DNA of 54,734 nucleotides from positions 1 to 54,734 of the forward strand of contig CALVMC010000008.1 in assembly GCA_944342015.1 (NCBI GenBank), written 5' to 3'. This DNA comes from an uncultured Clostridia bacterium (GTDB lineage Bacteria > Bacillota > Clostridia > Christensenellales > CALVMC01). The notes beneath the pieces were generated by a model that was not told the DNA's origin, ran no database searches, and saw only the letters and a list, made by a program, of their open reading frames with translations. The position numbers and the translations under genes were made by a program. Positions within the stretch are counted from its first letter, which is position 1, and each line of letters opens with the position of its first letter. Positions 44,545 to 54,600 of this stretch are shown piece after piece.

Positions 44545-46234
44545 TTTTCTCCTTTAAAGTCTTTAAAATTAATTTAACGCAATCGGTTGTTTTTACAAAA
44601 GACTTTTCTCCTTTTCTCGGCTGAATTTCGACTTCGCCTTTTTCGATATTTTTCCCTACGATAATTTTGAAAGGTATTCCCAAAAGATCGCTGTCGTTGA
44701 ATTTAACCCCTGCACGGGCGTCTCTGTCGTCAAAAAGCACTTCAATATTCTTTTTAATTAACTGATTATAAATTTTTTCGGCAGCCTTATACTGTTTTTC
44801 ATTTGCAGTATCCACCGCAATTACATTGACTTTAAAAGGCGCAACGCTTAACGGCAGTACCATACCCTTTTCATCGTGGTGCTGTTCGATAATGGAAGCC
44901 GCCGTTCTTTCGAGCCCTATTCCGTAACAGCCCATAAACATTGTTTTGGCTTTGGAATCGCTGTCGATATAAGTTATATCGAGTTTATCGGTATATCTTT
45001 TTCCGAGTTTAAAAATGTGACCGAGTTCGTTTGCTCTTTTAAATACCAGTTTTCTTCCGCATTTTTCACAAACCGCACTTTCGTCGGCAAATCTTATATC
45101 GGCCTTTTCATACTTAAAATCGGAATTATTTACATTTTTAAAATGATAATCCTTTTCGTTAGCACCGGTTATGTAATTTTCCATCGAAAGCACTTCGAGG
45201 TCTGCTATAATTTTTTTAACGCCTTTAAGATTTACGGGGCCTGCAAAACCTATTACCGAATTTGTTTTTTTGGAAACCGCTTCGAAACTTGCAAGTTCCA
45301 ACGCCGAGCAGCCTAAATATTTTTTAAGTTTTGTCTCGTTTATCTCTCTGTCGCCTCTTATAAGAACGGCGATTATATCACCGTCTGCTTCGTAAAGCAT
45401 GGTTTTAACAAATGCGCTTTGAGGCATTTTAAGAAAATCGGTAACTTCACTAATCGTGGATACGGACGGAGTATAAATTTTTTCATATAAACCGCTTTTT
45501 TCGGTTTTCTCCTCGCCGGCACTGCACGAAATAGTTTCGGCGTTAGCCGCAAATCCGCACTCGCATACGCCTATTAAAGAATCGCCGGTTTCGCAAACCG
45601 CCATAATTTCTTCGGAACCGCTTCCGCCCATAGCGCCGTTGTCCGCACCCACTGCAACAACTTCGAGGGAAAGACTGCGGAATATATCGATATAAACCTT
45701 CCGCATAAGGTCAAAATAAATATCGAGATCCTTTTCGTCCCTGTGAAAGCTGTATGCGTCTTTCATATAGAATTCTCTTGCGCGCATAACGCCGCCTCTC
45801 GGTCTTATCTCGTCACGGTGCTTTTGCTGTATCTGATAAACCGATAAAGGTAAATCATTATAGGATTTTACATATGTTTTGGCAACGAAGCATGCATATT
45901 CTTCGTTTGTCGGACTTATTGCATATTCTCTGTCGTTTCTGTCTTTGAGTCTGAACATTTCCTTTCCGAATGTTTCCCACCTTCCCGATGCGTCCAGATC
46001 TTCTTTCAATACGAGAATAGGGAATTTACATTCGCTCGAACCTGCTTTATCCATTCCGTCCCTTATAACTTTTTTTATCTTTTCAAGCAGCATATTAAAG
46101 TACGGAAGATATACAAAAAGCCCGCCGGCAACTTTTTTAAGCATAGCTCCTCGCATCATTAAACTCTGACTTACATTATCGCAATCAGAAGGTGTTTCTC
46201 TGAGTGTAGGTAACAACAATTTAGAATATCGCAT
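44534..46234 (-). CDS. proS: prolyl-tRNA synthetase, bacterial type
   Basis: Class II synthetase, 566 aa, the long bacterial form. Motif 1/2 region: EYAISPTNEEYAC near 106 and RDEIRPRGGVMRAREFYMKD near 138-157. The INS editing domain lies about 225-385 (with MPQSAFVKTMLY), and motif 3 is GCYGIGLERT near 440. First gene of the long minus-strand run proS-pgsA-valS-nth-nfnAB-obgE; the 200-nt gap upstream shows no T-box-like feature that I can recognise. Confidence 0.96.
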   Translation of the reverse strand: MRYSKLLLPTLRETPSDCDNVSQSLMMRGAMLKKVAGGLFVYLPYFNMLLEKIKKVIRDGMDKAGSSECKFPILVLKEDLDASGRWETFGKEMFRLKDRNDREYAISPTNEEYACFVAKTYVKSYNDLPLSVYQIQQKHRDEIRPRGGVMRAREFYMKDAYSFHRDEKDLDIYFDLMRKVYIDIFRSLSLEVVAVGADNGAMGGSGSEEIMAVCETGDSLIGVCECGFAANAETISCSAGEEKTEKSGLYEKIYTPSVSTISEVTDFLKMPQSAFVKTMLYEADGDIIAVLIRGDREINETKLKKYLGCSALELASFEAVSKKTNSVIGFAGPVNLKGVKKIIADLEVLSMENYITGANEKDYHFKNVNNSDFKYEKADIRFADESAVCEKCGRKLVFKRANELGHIFKLGKRYTDKLDITYIDSDSKAKTMFMGCYGIGLERTAASIIEQHHDEKGMVLPLSVAPFKVNVIAVDTANEKQYKAAEKIYNQLIKKNIEVLFDDRDARAGVKFNDSDLLGIPFKIIVGKNIEKGEVEIQPRKGEKSFVKTTDCVKLILKTLKEKNGI

Positions 46235-46400
46235 AAAAATCTCCGAAATTTAACTTTAATTTTCAGTATATAATAATTTATAAATAAAATCAACAAAATC
46301 GAACCTAAAACGATTACCGAGAAAATTTATTTTTCGTATTTTTATTCTATTAATTTTGCATAATTATTAATAAATTTATCTTATTCGAATTTATCTGCAT

Positions 46401-46428
46401 TTACAATATTTTTATTTAATGATATAAT
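46401..46428 (+). promoter_or_regulatory. promoter 7 nt before an ATG (leaderless candidate)
   Basis: TTACAA (46401-46406), 16-nt spacer, TATAAT (46423-46428), 7 nt, then the ATG at 46436. The expected start point lies on the A of ATG, and no ribosome site fits. Confidence 0.6.
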
Positions 46429-46435
46429 CTTAACT

Positions 46436-46963
46436 ATGAAATTCGGTTTTACGATAGGCGGACTCATTTTTTATATATTAAAAAAAATATTCGGTTTTAT
46501 AAAAATAGCCTTCAATTTTCTTTGCGCCTTTCTTGCCTATACCGGCCTTTACATTCCGTTTTTCTATCTCATTTATTCAATTTTCATCTTTCTCGCAGGT
46601 TTAAAACTCAGTCCTTTTTCGCTTGACACATTTCTTTTCTATACAGGATTGATTTTATCTTTTATATGCAGTATAATAATATGCGTTAAAAATTACATTT
46701 TAAAGCCCACTGCCCGTTTCAAGGAAAATATCCGCAGAAAAAAATTCGAGACTTTGGGAGAAAAATTTTACAGAGAAAAACAAAAAAGTAAAGATTATAT
46801 CCGTCCCGAACTCGAAACCCCTCTGATTTACAGAAGTATCAGAAGACCGGATTGGATTATTTACGAATACTCAGATAAATTCAATGTCTATGTCGAAGAA
46901 GGCAGAAAATTAAAACTCATTAAAGTCGTACCTAAGGAAAAAAGAAGTCGATTAAAAGGATAA
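46436..46963 (+). CDS. two- to three-pass membrane protein, unknown
   Basis: 175 aa, not recognised. Membrane segments lie at about 6-30, 36-57 and 64-86; the rest is a basic cytosolic domain (RRKKFETLGEKFYREKQ, then RRPDWIIYEYSDKFNVYVEEG). No ribosome site; it seems to be read from a leaderless mRNA. The HGSNAT-like gene starts 3 nt after its stop, so the two form an operon and may act together, for example an acyltransferase with an accessory protein (inference). Confidence 0.7.
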   Translation: MKFGFTIGGLIFYILKKIFGFIKIAFNFLCAFLAYTGLYIPFFYLIYSIFIFLAGLKLSPFSLDTFLFYTGLILSFICSIIICVKNYILKPTARFKENIRRKKFETLGEKFYREKQKSKDYIRPELETPLIYRSIRRPDWIIYEYSDKFNVYVEEGRKLKLIKVVPKEKRSRLKG

Positions 46964-46966
46964 ATT

Positions 46967-47863
46967 ATGAACTACCCTTTACTTTTCAGCGATGAAATAC
47001 CCGTGGAAAAAGCTCAGCCTAAAACCGTATTCAAAAAAATTTGTCTATACCTTGGAATAGGTGTTAAAAAAGACAAAAAAGAGCGTATATGGGAAATTGA
47101 TTTTATAAGAGGCTTTTGTATTATCCTTATGCTTTTCGACCATTTTATGTTCGATGTCGGTTTCGTTTTCGCAAAAGCCTGGATTGCAACAGGAACGGAA
47201 AATCTTATCGATTTCGTCAACTTCGCAAGGTGGTACTGGAATTGGGATCTAAGACTTGTAGTACACGATATCGTTCTTATATGCTTTTTCGGTATCTGCG
47301 GTATTTCCTGTTCTTTCAGCAGAAGCAACCTTAAACGAGCCATCGTAATAGGATTCTGCGCAGGTATGATTTCACTTGTCACCTACTTTTTGAACATATT
47401 CATTTCTTTCGGCGTCCTTCATATGCTTGCCGTTGCCGTATTTATTTATTATTTAGTTACTTTGATTTTTAAATCAAGGGATAGCAGAATAGTAGTTTCC
47501 ATGATTTTGTCGTTTACCGTATTTATGCTCGATATATATTTGAATAACGCAACCCTCAACAATACGGCTAACCTGTTTTTCATTCACGAAAACCTTATAA
47601 CCGGCTCACTTCAATCTGCCGATTACTTTCCCCTTATTCCATATACCGCCCTTGTATTTTTAGGAGCAGGCTTAGGACCTCTGATTTATAAAACAAAAAC
47701 TTCAAAAATGAAAAACTCTCTTGTGAAAAAAATTACCTGCCCCGTAACCTTTGCAGGCAAATACGCAATTTTCTTTTACATAACACATCAGATAATCATA
47801 AGCGGTATTCTCGCTTTAATAAGTTATTGCTGTCTTACACCGGGTAATTTCGTAATCATATAA
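46967..47863 (+). CDS. HGSNAT-like (DUF1624) membrane acyltransferase
   Basis: 298 aa. After a 45-residue cytosolic lead with KKDKKERIWEIDFIRGFCII, typical of the family, there are about eight membrane segments with the conserved DHFMFD near residue 60 and WDLRLVVHDIVLICFFGICG near 100. The family resembles the lysosomal heparan-glucosaminide N-acetyltransferase catalytic domain, and bacterial members are thought to acetylate cell-surface sugars; the substrate is unknown. AAAGGAT precedes the ATG. Paired with the unknown membrane protein upstream. Confidence 0.82.
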   Translation: MNYPLLFSDEIPVEKAQPKTVFKKICLYLGIGVKKDKKERIWEIDFIRGFCIILMLFDHFMFDVGFVFAKAWIATGTENLIDFVNFARWYWNWDLRLVVHDIVLICFFGICGISCSFSRSNLKRAIVIGFCAGMISLVTYFLNIFISFGVLHMLAVAVFIYYLVTLIFKSRDSRIVVSMILSFTVFMLDIYLNNATLNNTANLFFIHENLITGSLQSADYFPLIPYTALVFLGAGLGPLIYKTKTSKMKNSLVKKITCPVTFAGKYAIFFYITHQIIISGILALISYCCLTPGNFVII

Positions 47864-48002
47864 TTTAACCATATTCTTTATAACAATTCGGTTAGAAAAA
47901 TATTGAATTTAAATTATTTACACTTAATTAAAAACTCAAATATCGTATAGTTAATTAAAATTCAAGGTTTATTTAAAACTTAATTACATTTAAATGAAGC
48001 TG

Positions 48003-48563
48003 TTAAATTATATCCGGTTTGTTCTGTCCGCTATAATTTTTAGTATAATCATAAACAGCAATCTGACCGTTTTTTATAAGATAATCATATAAACTTCCGC
48101 TTTCAGGCTCTTTGAGAAAATAGGAAGCAATAACCATATTAGTTCCTCCGTGCGCACAGACAAGTATATTGAATTTCAGACATTCGTCTTTTATTTCATC
48201 GAGAAAAGAATAAACTCTTTTTTTGATATCCTCTAAACTTTCAACATCTTCCGGAGCCTTAAAATCAACATTCCATATTTTCGGGAAATTTACTTCATGT
48301 TTATTCTTCCCTTCCATACTTCCGAAATTTCTTTCCGAAAGCCGAGCATCAACAGCATCAGGCACACGGCATGCAATCTCTACGGTTTCAAGGGCTCTCG
48401 ATGCGGGAGAAGAATAAACCTTTTTAAAATCTATTCCGATAAGTTTTTCCCTTGCCAGTTTAGCTTGAAGCCGCCCCGTATCGTTTAAAGGAATATCGGC
48501 TTTTCCCTGAATAGTATCGGTTTTATTCCAATCGGTCTGACAGTGTCTTAAAACATATAACAT
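48003..48563 (-). CDS. histidine phosphatase (phosphoglycerate mutase-like)
   Basis: 186 aa. The catalytic motif reads LRHCQTDWN at residues 5-13, where RHG is usual and Cys replaces Gly after the nucleophilic His. SSPASRALETVEI (51-63), ERNFGSMEGK and CAHGGT with the second His are intact. The Gly-to-Cys change need not inactivate it. The family covers sugar-phosphate, phosphoserine and cobalamin-precursor phosphatases; the substrate is not readable. AGGTGAT precedes the ATG. Monocistronic. Confidence 0.88.
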   Translation of the reverse strand: MLYVLRHCQTDWNKTDTIQGKADIPLNDTGRLQAKLAREKLIGIDFKKVYSSPASRALETVEIACRVPDAVDARLSERNFGSMEGKNKHEVNFPKIWNVDFKAPEDVESLEDIKKRVYSFLDEIKDECLKFNILVCAHGGTNMVIASYFLKEPESGSLYDYLIKNGQIAVYDYTKNYSGQNKPDII

Positions 48564-48689
48564 TTATTATCACCTGAAATCCATTATAATACAACAGATA
48601 AAATAAGAAAAATAATTTTAACGAATATTTGAATTATATATTGAATTAATAATGTTTAAATTAACAAAAAAGATTTTAAAATTAAATAC

Positions 48690-48718
48690 TTGCAAATAAA
48701 AAACAAATAATATATAAT
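48690..48718 (+). promoter_or_regulatory. promoter of the tRNA-Ser gene
   Basis: TTGCAA (48690-48695), 17-nt spacer, TATAAT (48713-48718), about 18 nt before the mature 5' end. Confidence 0.75.
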
Positions 48719-48735
48719 ACAAAAGTAACTGATTT

Positions 48736-48823
48736 GGAGAGTTGGCTGAGCGGTCGAAAGCGGCGGTCTTGAAAACCGTTGTAGTGCAAGCTACCTGGGG
48801 TTCGAATCCCTAACTCTCCGCCA
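48736..48823 (+). tRNA. tRNA-Ser (UGA), CCA encoded
   Basis: 88 nt. Acceptor GGAGAGT (48736-48742) pairs with ACTCTCC (48813-48819), discriminator G, then encoded CCA (48821-48823). The anticodon loop CTTGAAA has TGA at 48770-48772. The long variable arm is typical of tRNA-Ser, and the GGTTCGAATCC T-arm is standard. A terminator follows directly. Confidence 0.97.
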
Positions 48824-48826
48824 AAC

Positions 48827-48860
48827 AGAGTCGCATTTGAAAATGCGGCTCTTTTGTTTT
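48827..48860 (+). terminator. intrinsic terminator after tRNA-Ser
   Basis: AGAGTCGCATTT (48827-48838) pairs with AAATGCGGCTCT (48841-48852) with one G-U, then TTTTGTTTTG. The 48861-49116 stretch beyond it is AT-rich and shows no gene. Confidence 0.9.
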
Positions 48861-49116
48861 GTGTAATCCTAAATAATTAAATTGTATTTTAGATTAAAAA
48901 CTAAAAACTAAAATTTAAAATTATATTTTATAGTTTATTTCTTTTTACTTAAAGCATTTTGATAATACTTTTAAAACTTATTAATATTAAATCGACTTTC
49001 CCAAATTAAGGCATTTTATTAATATTGATTATTCTTGTATTTAATGGCACAATATAAAGTAAATAAACAGTAAAATTTAATTTATTACTTTTATTGTAGA
49101 AAATTTTATAATTAAA

Positions 49117-50495
49117 ATTAAAAGCAAAATAACAAGAATTACAATTATATTGTTTATAACAATAATATGTTCGATAGGTCTTTCGGCGTGTATACCGAAC
49201 GATAACCCCGAATATTACTCGGTATCGTTTATAGTTGACGGAACTTTATATCACAGCGATACTGTAAAATGGAAGGATTCCCTTACCTTCCCTGCCAATC
49301 CCGTAAAAGGCGGATATGATTTCGACGGTTGGTATGAGGGCGAAAATAAAATTACCGAAATCAGACAAGGTTATAAAGAAGAAATAACGCTCACTGCAAA
49401 ATGGAATATTATCAACTACACTATAACATATCAATTAGACGGCGGAACGAACAGTAAGATAATCCGTCTACATTTACCGTTGAAAGTCAAACGATATCTC
49501 TTTCTGAGCCTGCAAAAATCGGTTACAGATTTTTGGGTTGGTATAATAATGGAAGTAAAATAACCGAAAAACCGCAAGGTTTCAATCAAAATATAATCCT
49601 TAGCGCAAAATGGGAAATAGATACCGATTCCACTTGTTTTTTATTTAACTTCGAAAACGGATATGTTATAACAGGACTTAAAGACGAATCGGTAACTTCG
49701 ATAACCATACCCGATTATGTAACCGCAATAGACGGTTATGCGTTTTTAATCAATCCCAACATCGAAACTGTTATTTTTGCAGAAAACAGTCAATGTAAAA
49801 CAATAGGCGAATATGCATTTCAATACTGCGACGCCCTTAAAGAAATATCGATTCCCGCAAGTATCGAAGCTATAAACAGTAGTGCGTTTTACATGTGTAT
49901 GTCACTTGAAAAAATTACATTCGAAAAGGGTTCTAAACTTGAAATTATTGGCGATGCAGCTTTCAGCGATTGTTATGCGCTTGAAAAAATTGAAATACCG
50001 GTATCGGTAACAAGTATAGGAGCATCGTCGTTCAGCGGCTGCTCGGCAATTGAAATATTAACCTTCGATAAAGAAAGCAAACTTAAAACTATCGGGGACT
50101 ATGCATTCAGCTTTTGCGCAAATCTTAAAGAAGTTAAGATAAGTTCGGGTGTAACGGATATAGGAGACGGAGCATTCATGTCTTGCACGAATCTTGAAAA
50201 AATAATTTTCGGATACGGAAGCAAACTTAAAACCATCGGAGATAATTTTATAACTCAAAATCAAAATTTCAAATTTATAGAAATACCTGAAACGGTAACG
50301 CAAATAGGAACTTCTTCAAATTATACATTAGAAGAAATATATTACGGCGGGACGGAAAGCGACTCGACCAGCGTATCGGGTTTAGACGAACTTGTTTTAA
50401 TCGGCACGACGGTATTTTATTATTCGGAAACAGAGCCCGAAAGCAGCGGAAATAATTTCTGGCATTATGTAAACGGCGTAATAACAAAATGGTGA
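49117..50495 (+). pseudogene. BspA-like lipoprotein gene, frameshifted and without a normal start
   Basis: Intact relatives are surface lipoproteins with InlB-type repeats and BspA leucine-rich repeats. The N-terminal part shows a lipobox signal (TIICSIGLSAC) and an InlB-B repeat (YDFDGWYEGENKITE); the second part resumes at GWYNNGSKITE and continues in LRR_5 repeats (for example YALEKIEIPVSVTSIG). The frame shifts near 49456-49460, where one A seems missing: restoring it gives GGTNSKDNPSTF. The signal peptide reads back to 49117 with no ATG, GTG or TTG; TTG at 49150 falls inside it. An ATT start at 49117 is conceivable. Either a decayed gene or a sequencing error plus an unusual start. Confidence 0.72.
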
Positions 50496-50538
50496 AATTC
50501 AATTTAAATTGATAAATGAACAATTTCAATACATTAAA

Positions 50539-51468
50539 CTAACTTTTAGAGGTTACATTATCATGAGTAATAACAGTTATTCCGTGATTAAATACGGCTG
50601 AAATTCCGAAAGTCAAGTCGGACAAATTATCTGTTTTGTTATTCTCCGCTAAACCGATTGAACCGAGATTAAATATTACATCCGAAATTATTTTGCCTAA
50701 CTGTAAATTCATTTCGTATTCGGAATCAAAACCTGTTGTTTTTAAAATATACGATTTTATTAATCTACTTATAAAATTATTTTCTCTATTGTTAATAGTA
50801 AAGCTTAAAGGTTCTAATATAGCTTTGCCTTTTTCATTTACATTCATGGAAAAACAATTTTCAAGATAAATTTTTTTCGGAAAAAATTTCGATACTTTTA
50901 TTCCTCGGCTTTCGATTTCTTTTATTAAGTTATTTATATCGGCAAGATAAACTACCCTTAAAAAAGCCGAAGAATTTTCTGTAAATATCGAAATTTCTCC
51001 GACAGAAATTTTTATTCCTTTCAAAAGTGCTGAATAATTATTTTTGTTTAATAAATTATTAAATATATTATCGAAAATATATGCAAGCATTCTATCGGAA
51101 TATGTAAGTACTTTTTTTGTCGGATAAGTAAGTCGATTTATAATAAGAGAAGAAAAATCCTTCTTCCCGTCAAGGCGGCTTTCTTTGAAATTACTTTGAA
51201 CATGCTTTTCTTCAATAATTTTACTGAAATTATTTTGCACCATATCGTTTTCTTTAACATAATTAAACACAATGATATCTTTTAGAAAATTTCCTAATTT
51301 TATATCAGCAAGTTCAATTTCTTTCATATTAAAATCTTTAAAATAATCAAGCGAAAATCCTATTTGAGCGGGAGTAAGGTTAAAAAGTACAACAAAAGAT
51401 AATGAAATAAATATAATAATTATAAGTAAAAAAACAAAAATAGAATTAATAACTCTCTTTATCAACAT
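50539..51468 (-). CDS. membrane-anchored protein, unknown
   Basis: 309 aa, not recognised. One N-terminal membrane segment (SIFVFLLIIIIFISLSFVVLF, about 9-29) suggests an exported domain anchored by an uncleaved signal. The rest is rich in Asn, Lys and Ile with no Cys pairs, and includes ALLKGIKISVGEISIF and SFTINNREN. No repeats. Only a weak GGG lies before the ATG. It sits between a BspA-like and an M60-like surface protein gene, on the opposite strand to both. The 51469-51610 gap is AT-rich. Confidence 0.6.
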   Translation of the reverse strand: MLIKRVINSIFVFLLIIIIFISLSFVVLFNLTPAQIGFSLDYFKDFNMKEIELADIKLGNFLKDIIVFNYVKENDMVQNNFSKIIEEKHVQSNFKESRLDGKKDFSSLIINRLTYPTKKVLTYSDRMLAYIFDNIFNNLLNKNNYSALLKGIKISVGEISIFTENSSAFLRVVYLADINNLIKEIESRGIKVSKFFPKKIYLENCFSMNVNEKGKAILEPLSFTINNRENNFISRLIKSYILKTTGFDSEYEMNLQLGKIISDVIFNLGSIGLAENNKTDNLSDLTFGISAVFNHGITVITHDNVTSKS

Positions 51469-51610
51469 AAACCCGATCAGATTTTTAACTTAATAAATAA
51501 AATTAAATAAAAAAAATTTTAACTGAATTTTTGCCGAAAAAAATAATAATATACTATTTAGAAACAAAACTTTAAAATATATTTTAAATATTTAAATAAA
51601 ATTGTTGCTA

Positions 51611-51639
51611 TTGAAATTATTGACAAGTCGTAGTATAAT
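51611..51639 (+). promoter_or_regulatory. promoter 6 nt before the M60 gene ATG
   Basis: TTGAAA (51611-51616), 17-nt spacer, TATAAT (51634-51639), 6 nt, ATG at 51646. A TTGACA at 51620 is too close to the -10 to be its partner. Leaderless layout, as at 6510 and 46423. Confidence 0.6.
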
Positions 51640-51645
51640 GAATGT

Positions 51646-54600
51646 ATGATAAGAGTCATTAGTATTAAAAACAAAAAGCGAGTTTCGTTTTTTATAATAA
51701 TTTTAATAATAATGTCGATATTGTTAAATACAATTTCGGGCACTTTTACTTTATCCGATTTTGCTTTGGCAGAAAACACACAAAATTTACAGGAAAATCA
51801 AACCCCTGACCTTATTACAACAAACGATATAACTTTAACTCAAAGAAGTACATACGAAATATTAGATACTATCGAAAACCCCGATATCCCTGACAGAACA
51901 TATAACGAATATTCCATAAAAGGAGAAACAAGTCCCTTAGACTATCCTAAATATAACCAATATTCGTCAAATAATAAAAATAAGGATAATCTCGACGCAG
52001 TATTGGAAGAAAGCAAAAAAATATGCAATTATAACAACACATATTACGATACGATAACAGACGATAAAAAACTGCTATTGAACGGTGTTGAAGTGGGCAC
52101 ATTTTATAAACACGATGCCGCAATAGACAATTACGGCGGTAATGTTTCCGACAGTGAACCGAGACTGAAAGTAAAACTGCAAATAAATCCGAGAGAACAC
52201 GGAAACGTTATAACCGGTCTTTATGCCCCCGCAGGAGAATTGATTAAAGTTACCATACCTGAATATATGGTAAATAAAGATATTAAAATCACGATAGGCT
52301 CTATCACTCAAAGAAACAATCCAACGGATATTAACTATTTAGGCACTTCGGACGCCGCTAAATACAGAATGCCTTGCTTATTCAATATTTCTCCCGAACT
52401 AACGCAGACTGTTACAAATGTAGGAAATATGCTGGGAGGCCCCATATACATATCCGGCGGCGACGAACCTTTTAAAGTTATAGTAGAAGGCGCAGTACTT
52501 TATAACCATTTTATTTACGGAACGACCACAGAGGAACAGTATAATCAAACTTTGTCTTCTACCGCTCCCTATTTCGATTTCGAAGCGGAATTCAATTGCT
52601 ATAATAATTTAGGTATAAGAGCTTCCATGCCTTTAAGTTTCAAAAACTCTTCTACCGAAAATATGACTTCGTCAAATTTAACGTATGAAAACCTAACAGA
52701 TGTAGCGGAATTCTGGTCATATGCATTTTCGGTAACTGCCGCCTTCCCTGACACCGGTAACGATAATGTTAAAAATGCCTTATTCGATCCCTATGTCAGA
52801 AAAGGTTTTGCTTATGCATTCAGAGGCGGCGACTATTTGGTTTTACCTTTAATTTTCACAACTTACGGTAAAGTAACTTTTCACGCAACATATATTTTAG
52901 ACTCCGTTCGCTTGTATCGACACGGAATATGGGCGATATTTCACGAACTCCATCATCTTTTCCAACAAACAGACGGATTGACTTGGGGTGCGTCAAACTG
53001 GACTGAATCAACAAACAATTCCTTAACTGCCGCTTTATATACAATGGTTACCGATGTTTCGGGAATAAGAACGGAAAATTATTCCGACCTTGAAAGTTGG
53101 AGTTGGATAGCTTCAAACTATTATACCCTTTACAGATTATATATGATGAAAACGCCGAGCGTCGTCAATCCGACATCGAGTAACGATATAATGGCAGCTG
53201 TATATGCGACCATAATGCATAGTTTCGGAGTCGATACTTTTATTAAAATAATTAATTACTCTCTTGCATCAACGCCTACCGACGAAAATTTTTATAAAGC
53301 TGTATGTGAGATTACAGGATACAATATGGAATATTTCCTTGTCGATGAAATAAAATTTTCAGTCAGCGAATCTGTAATAGAACAATATCGCTCCTTCCCG
53401 ATTTATGTCCCTGTATTCAATGTTTACGGCAGCGGTCATATTTTAAACGAGTACAATCCCGATAACGGAACATATTTCCCCACTGCAATTGAAACTACAA
53501 GACCTTTTGCAATTCCTTACGGACAAACGAAAAAACTCGATTTAAATGCATATTTTTATACTTTGAGTAAAACGACCGTAAATGTTATAAATGTTGAAAC
53601 TCCCAAGTACGGAACACTCGTTGAAAACTCTGACGGAACTTATAATTACACACCCGATACAAATCGCATTACGGAAAGTTTCAAAGTAACAGTTGAACTT
53701 GTTACCGAAGGATATGATACGGTAACAACCGAAGTAATATTAAGTTTCAAACAAAATAATCCTGACGGCTCTTACAGATATACTTTCACCCCTGAAACAT
53801 ATCTCGAAAAAACTTATTACACAAAACAAATAAGAAGTAATTTGATTGATGTTTCCGTTGTATATTCTGAAAATTATGATTTATACACTCCATCAATCCC
53901 CAATCCTTCTTTTGCAACGGATTTTAAAATATTATTTGACGGTAGATATGATGCCTATTTGAATGGTTTAGCCGGCATTGCAACCCCTGAAAAACCCGTA
54001 ACCATAATAATGGATTTAGGTTCAATCAAAAGTTTTCAAACATTGATTGCATATTATCATCCGGAAAAAGGTGCAGCAAAATCTGTTAAAGTATATGCTT
54101 CAACTGCCGATAATTATTCAACTACACTAACATCTTCCGATTGGAACTTAATTTATTCCGGTCAGCAAGAAAATGATTATCAACAATTTTACGAATTAGG
54201 TGGATTTATATCGGCTCGCTATATTGCGTTATATATAGACGATTCATACGATAGAAACGGCGATAAATATATTGTTATGAGTGAATTAGAATTTTATGTT
54301 GATTCCAGTGAAGCTAAAATAATGTTTTCACATCAGAACGCAGCCGTAAGTTATACAGGTGATTGGTATGAAGAAAACGATATGAGATTTGTAAACAACA
54401 CCGCTTTATACGGCAGAGAAGGCGCAAAAGCGGAAATAGATTTTACAGGCACCTCTTTTTCGCTTTACAGTTTGCGTTCTGAAAGTGAAGCTACCATGCG
54501 CATAAAAATCGACGACGGCGAATGGACTACCATTGACCTATATAATTTCAGAAACAATACAACAAATAAAGCAAGTTATTTTGTCAATAATTTATCCGAA

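Noticed and set aside
51620..51639. TTGACA next to TATAAT as one promoter
   Set aside because: Spacer is only 8 nt. TTGAAA at 51611 gives a 17-nt spacer and is the better -35.
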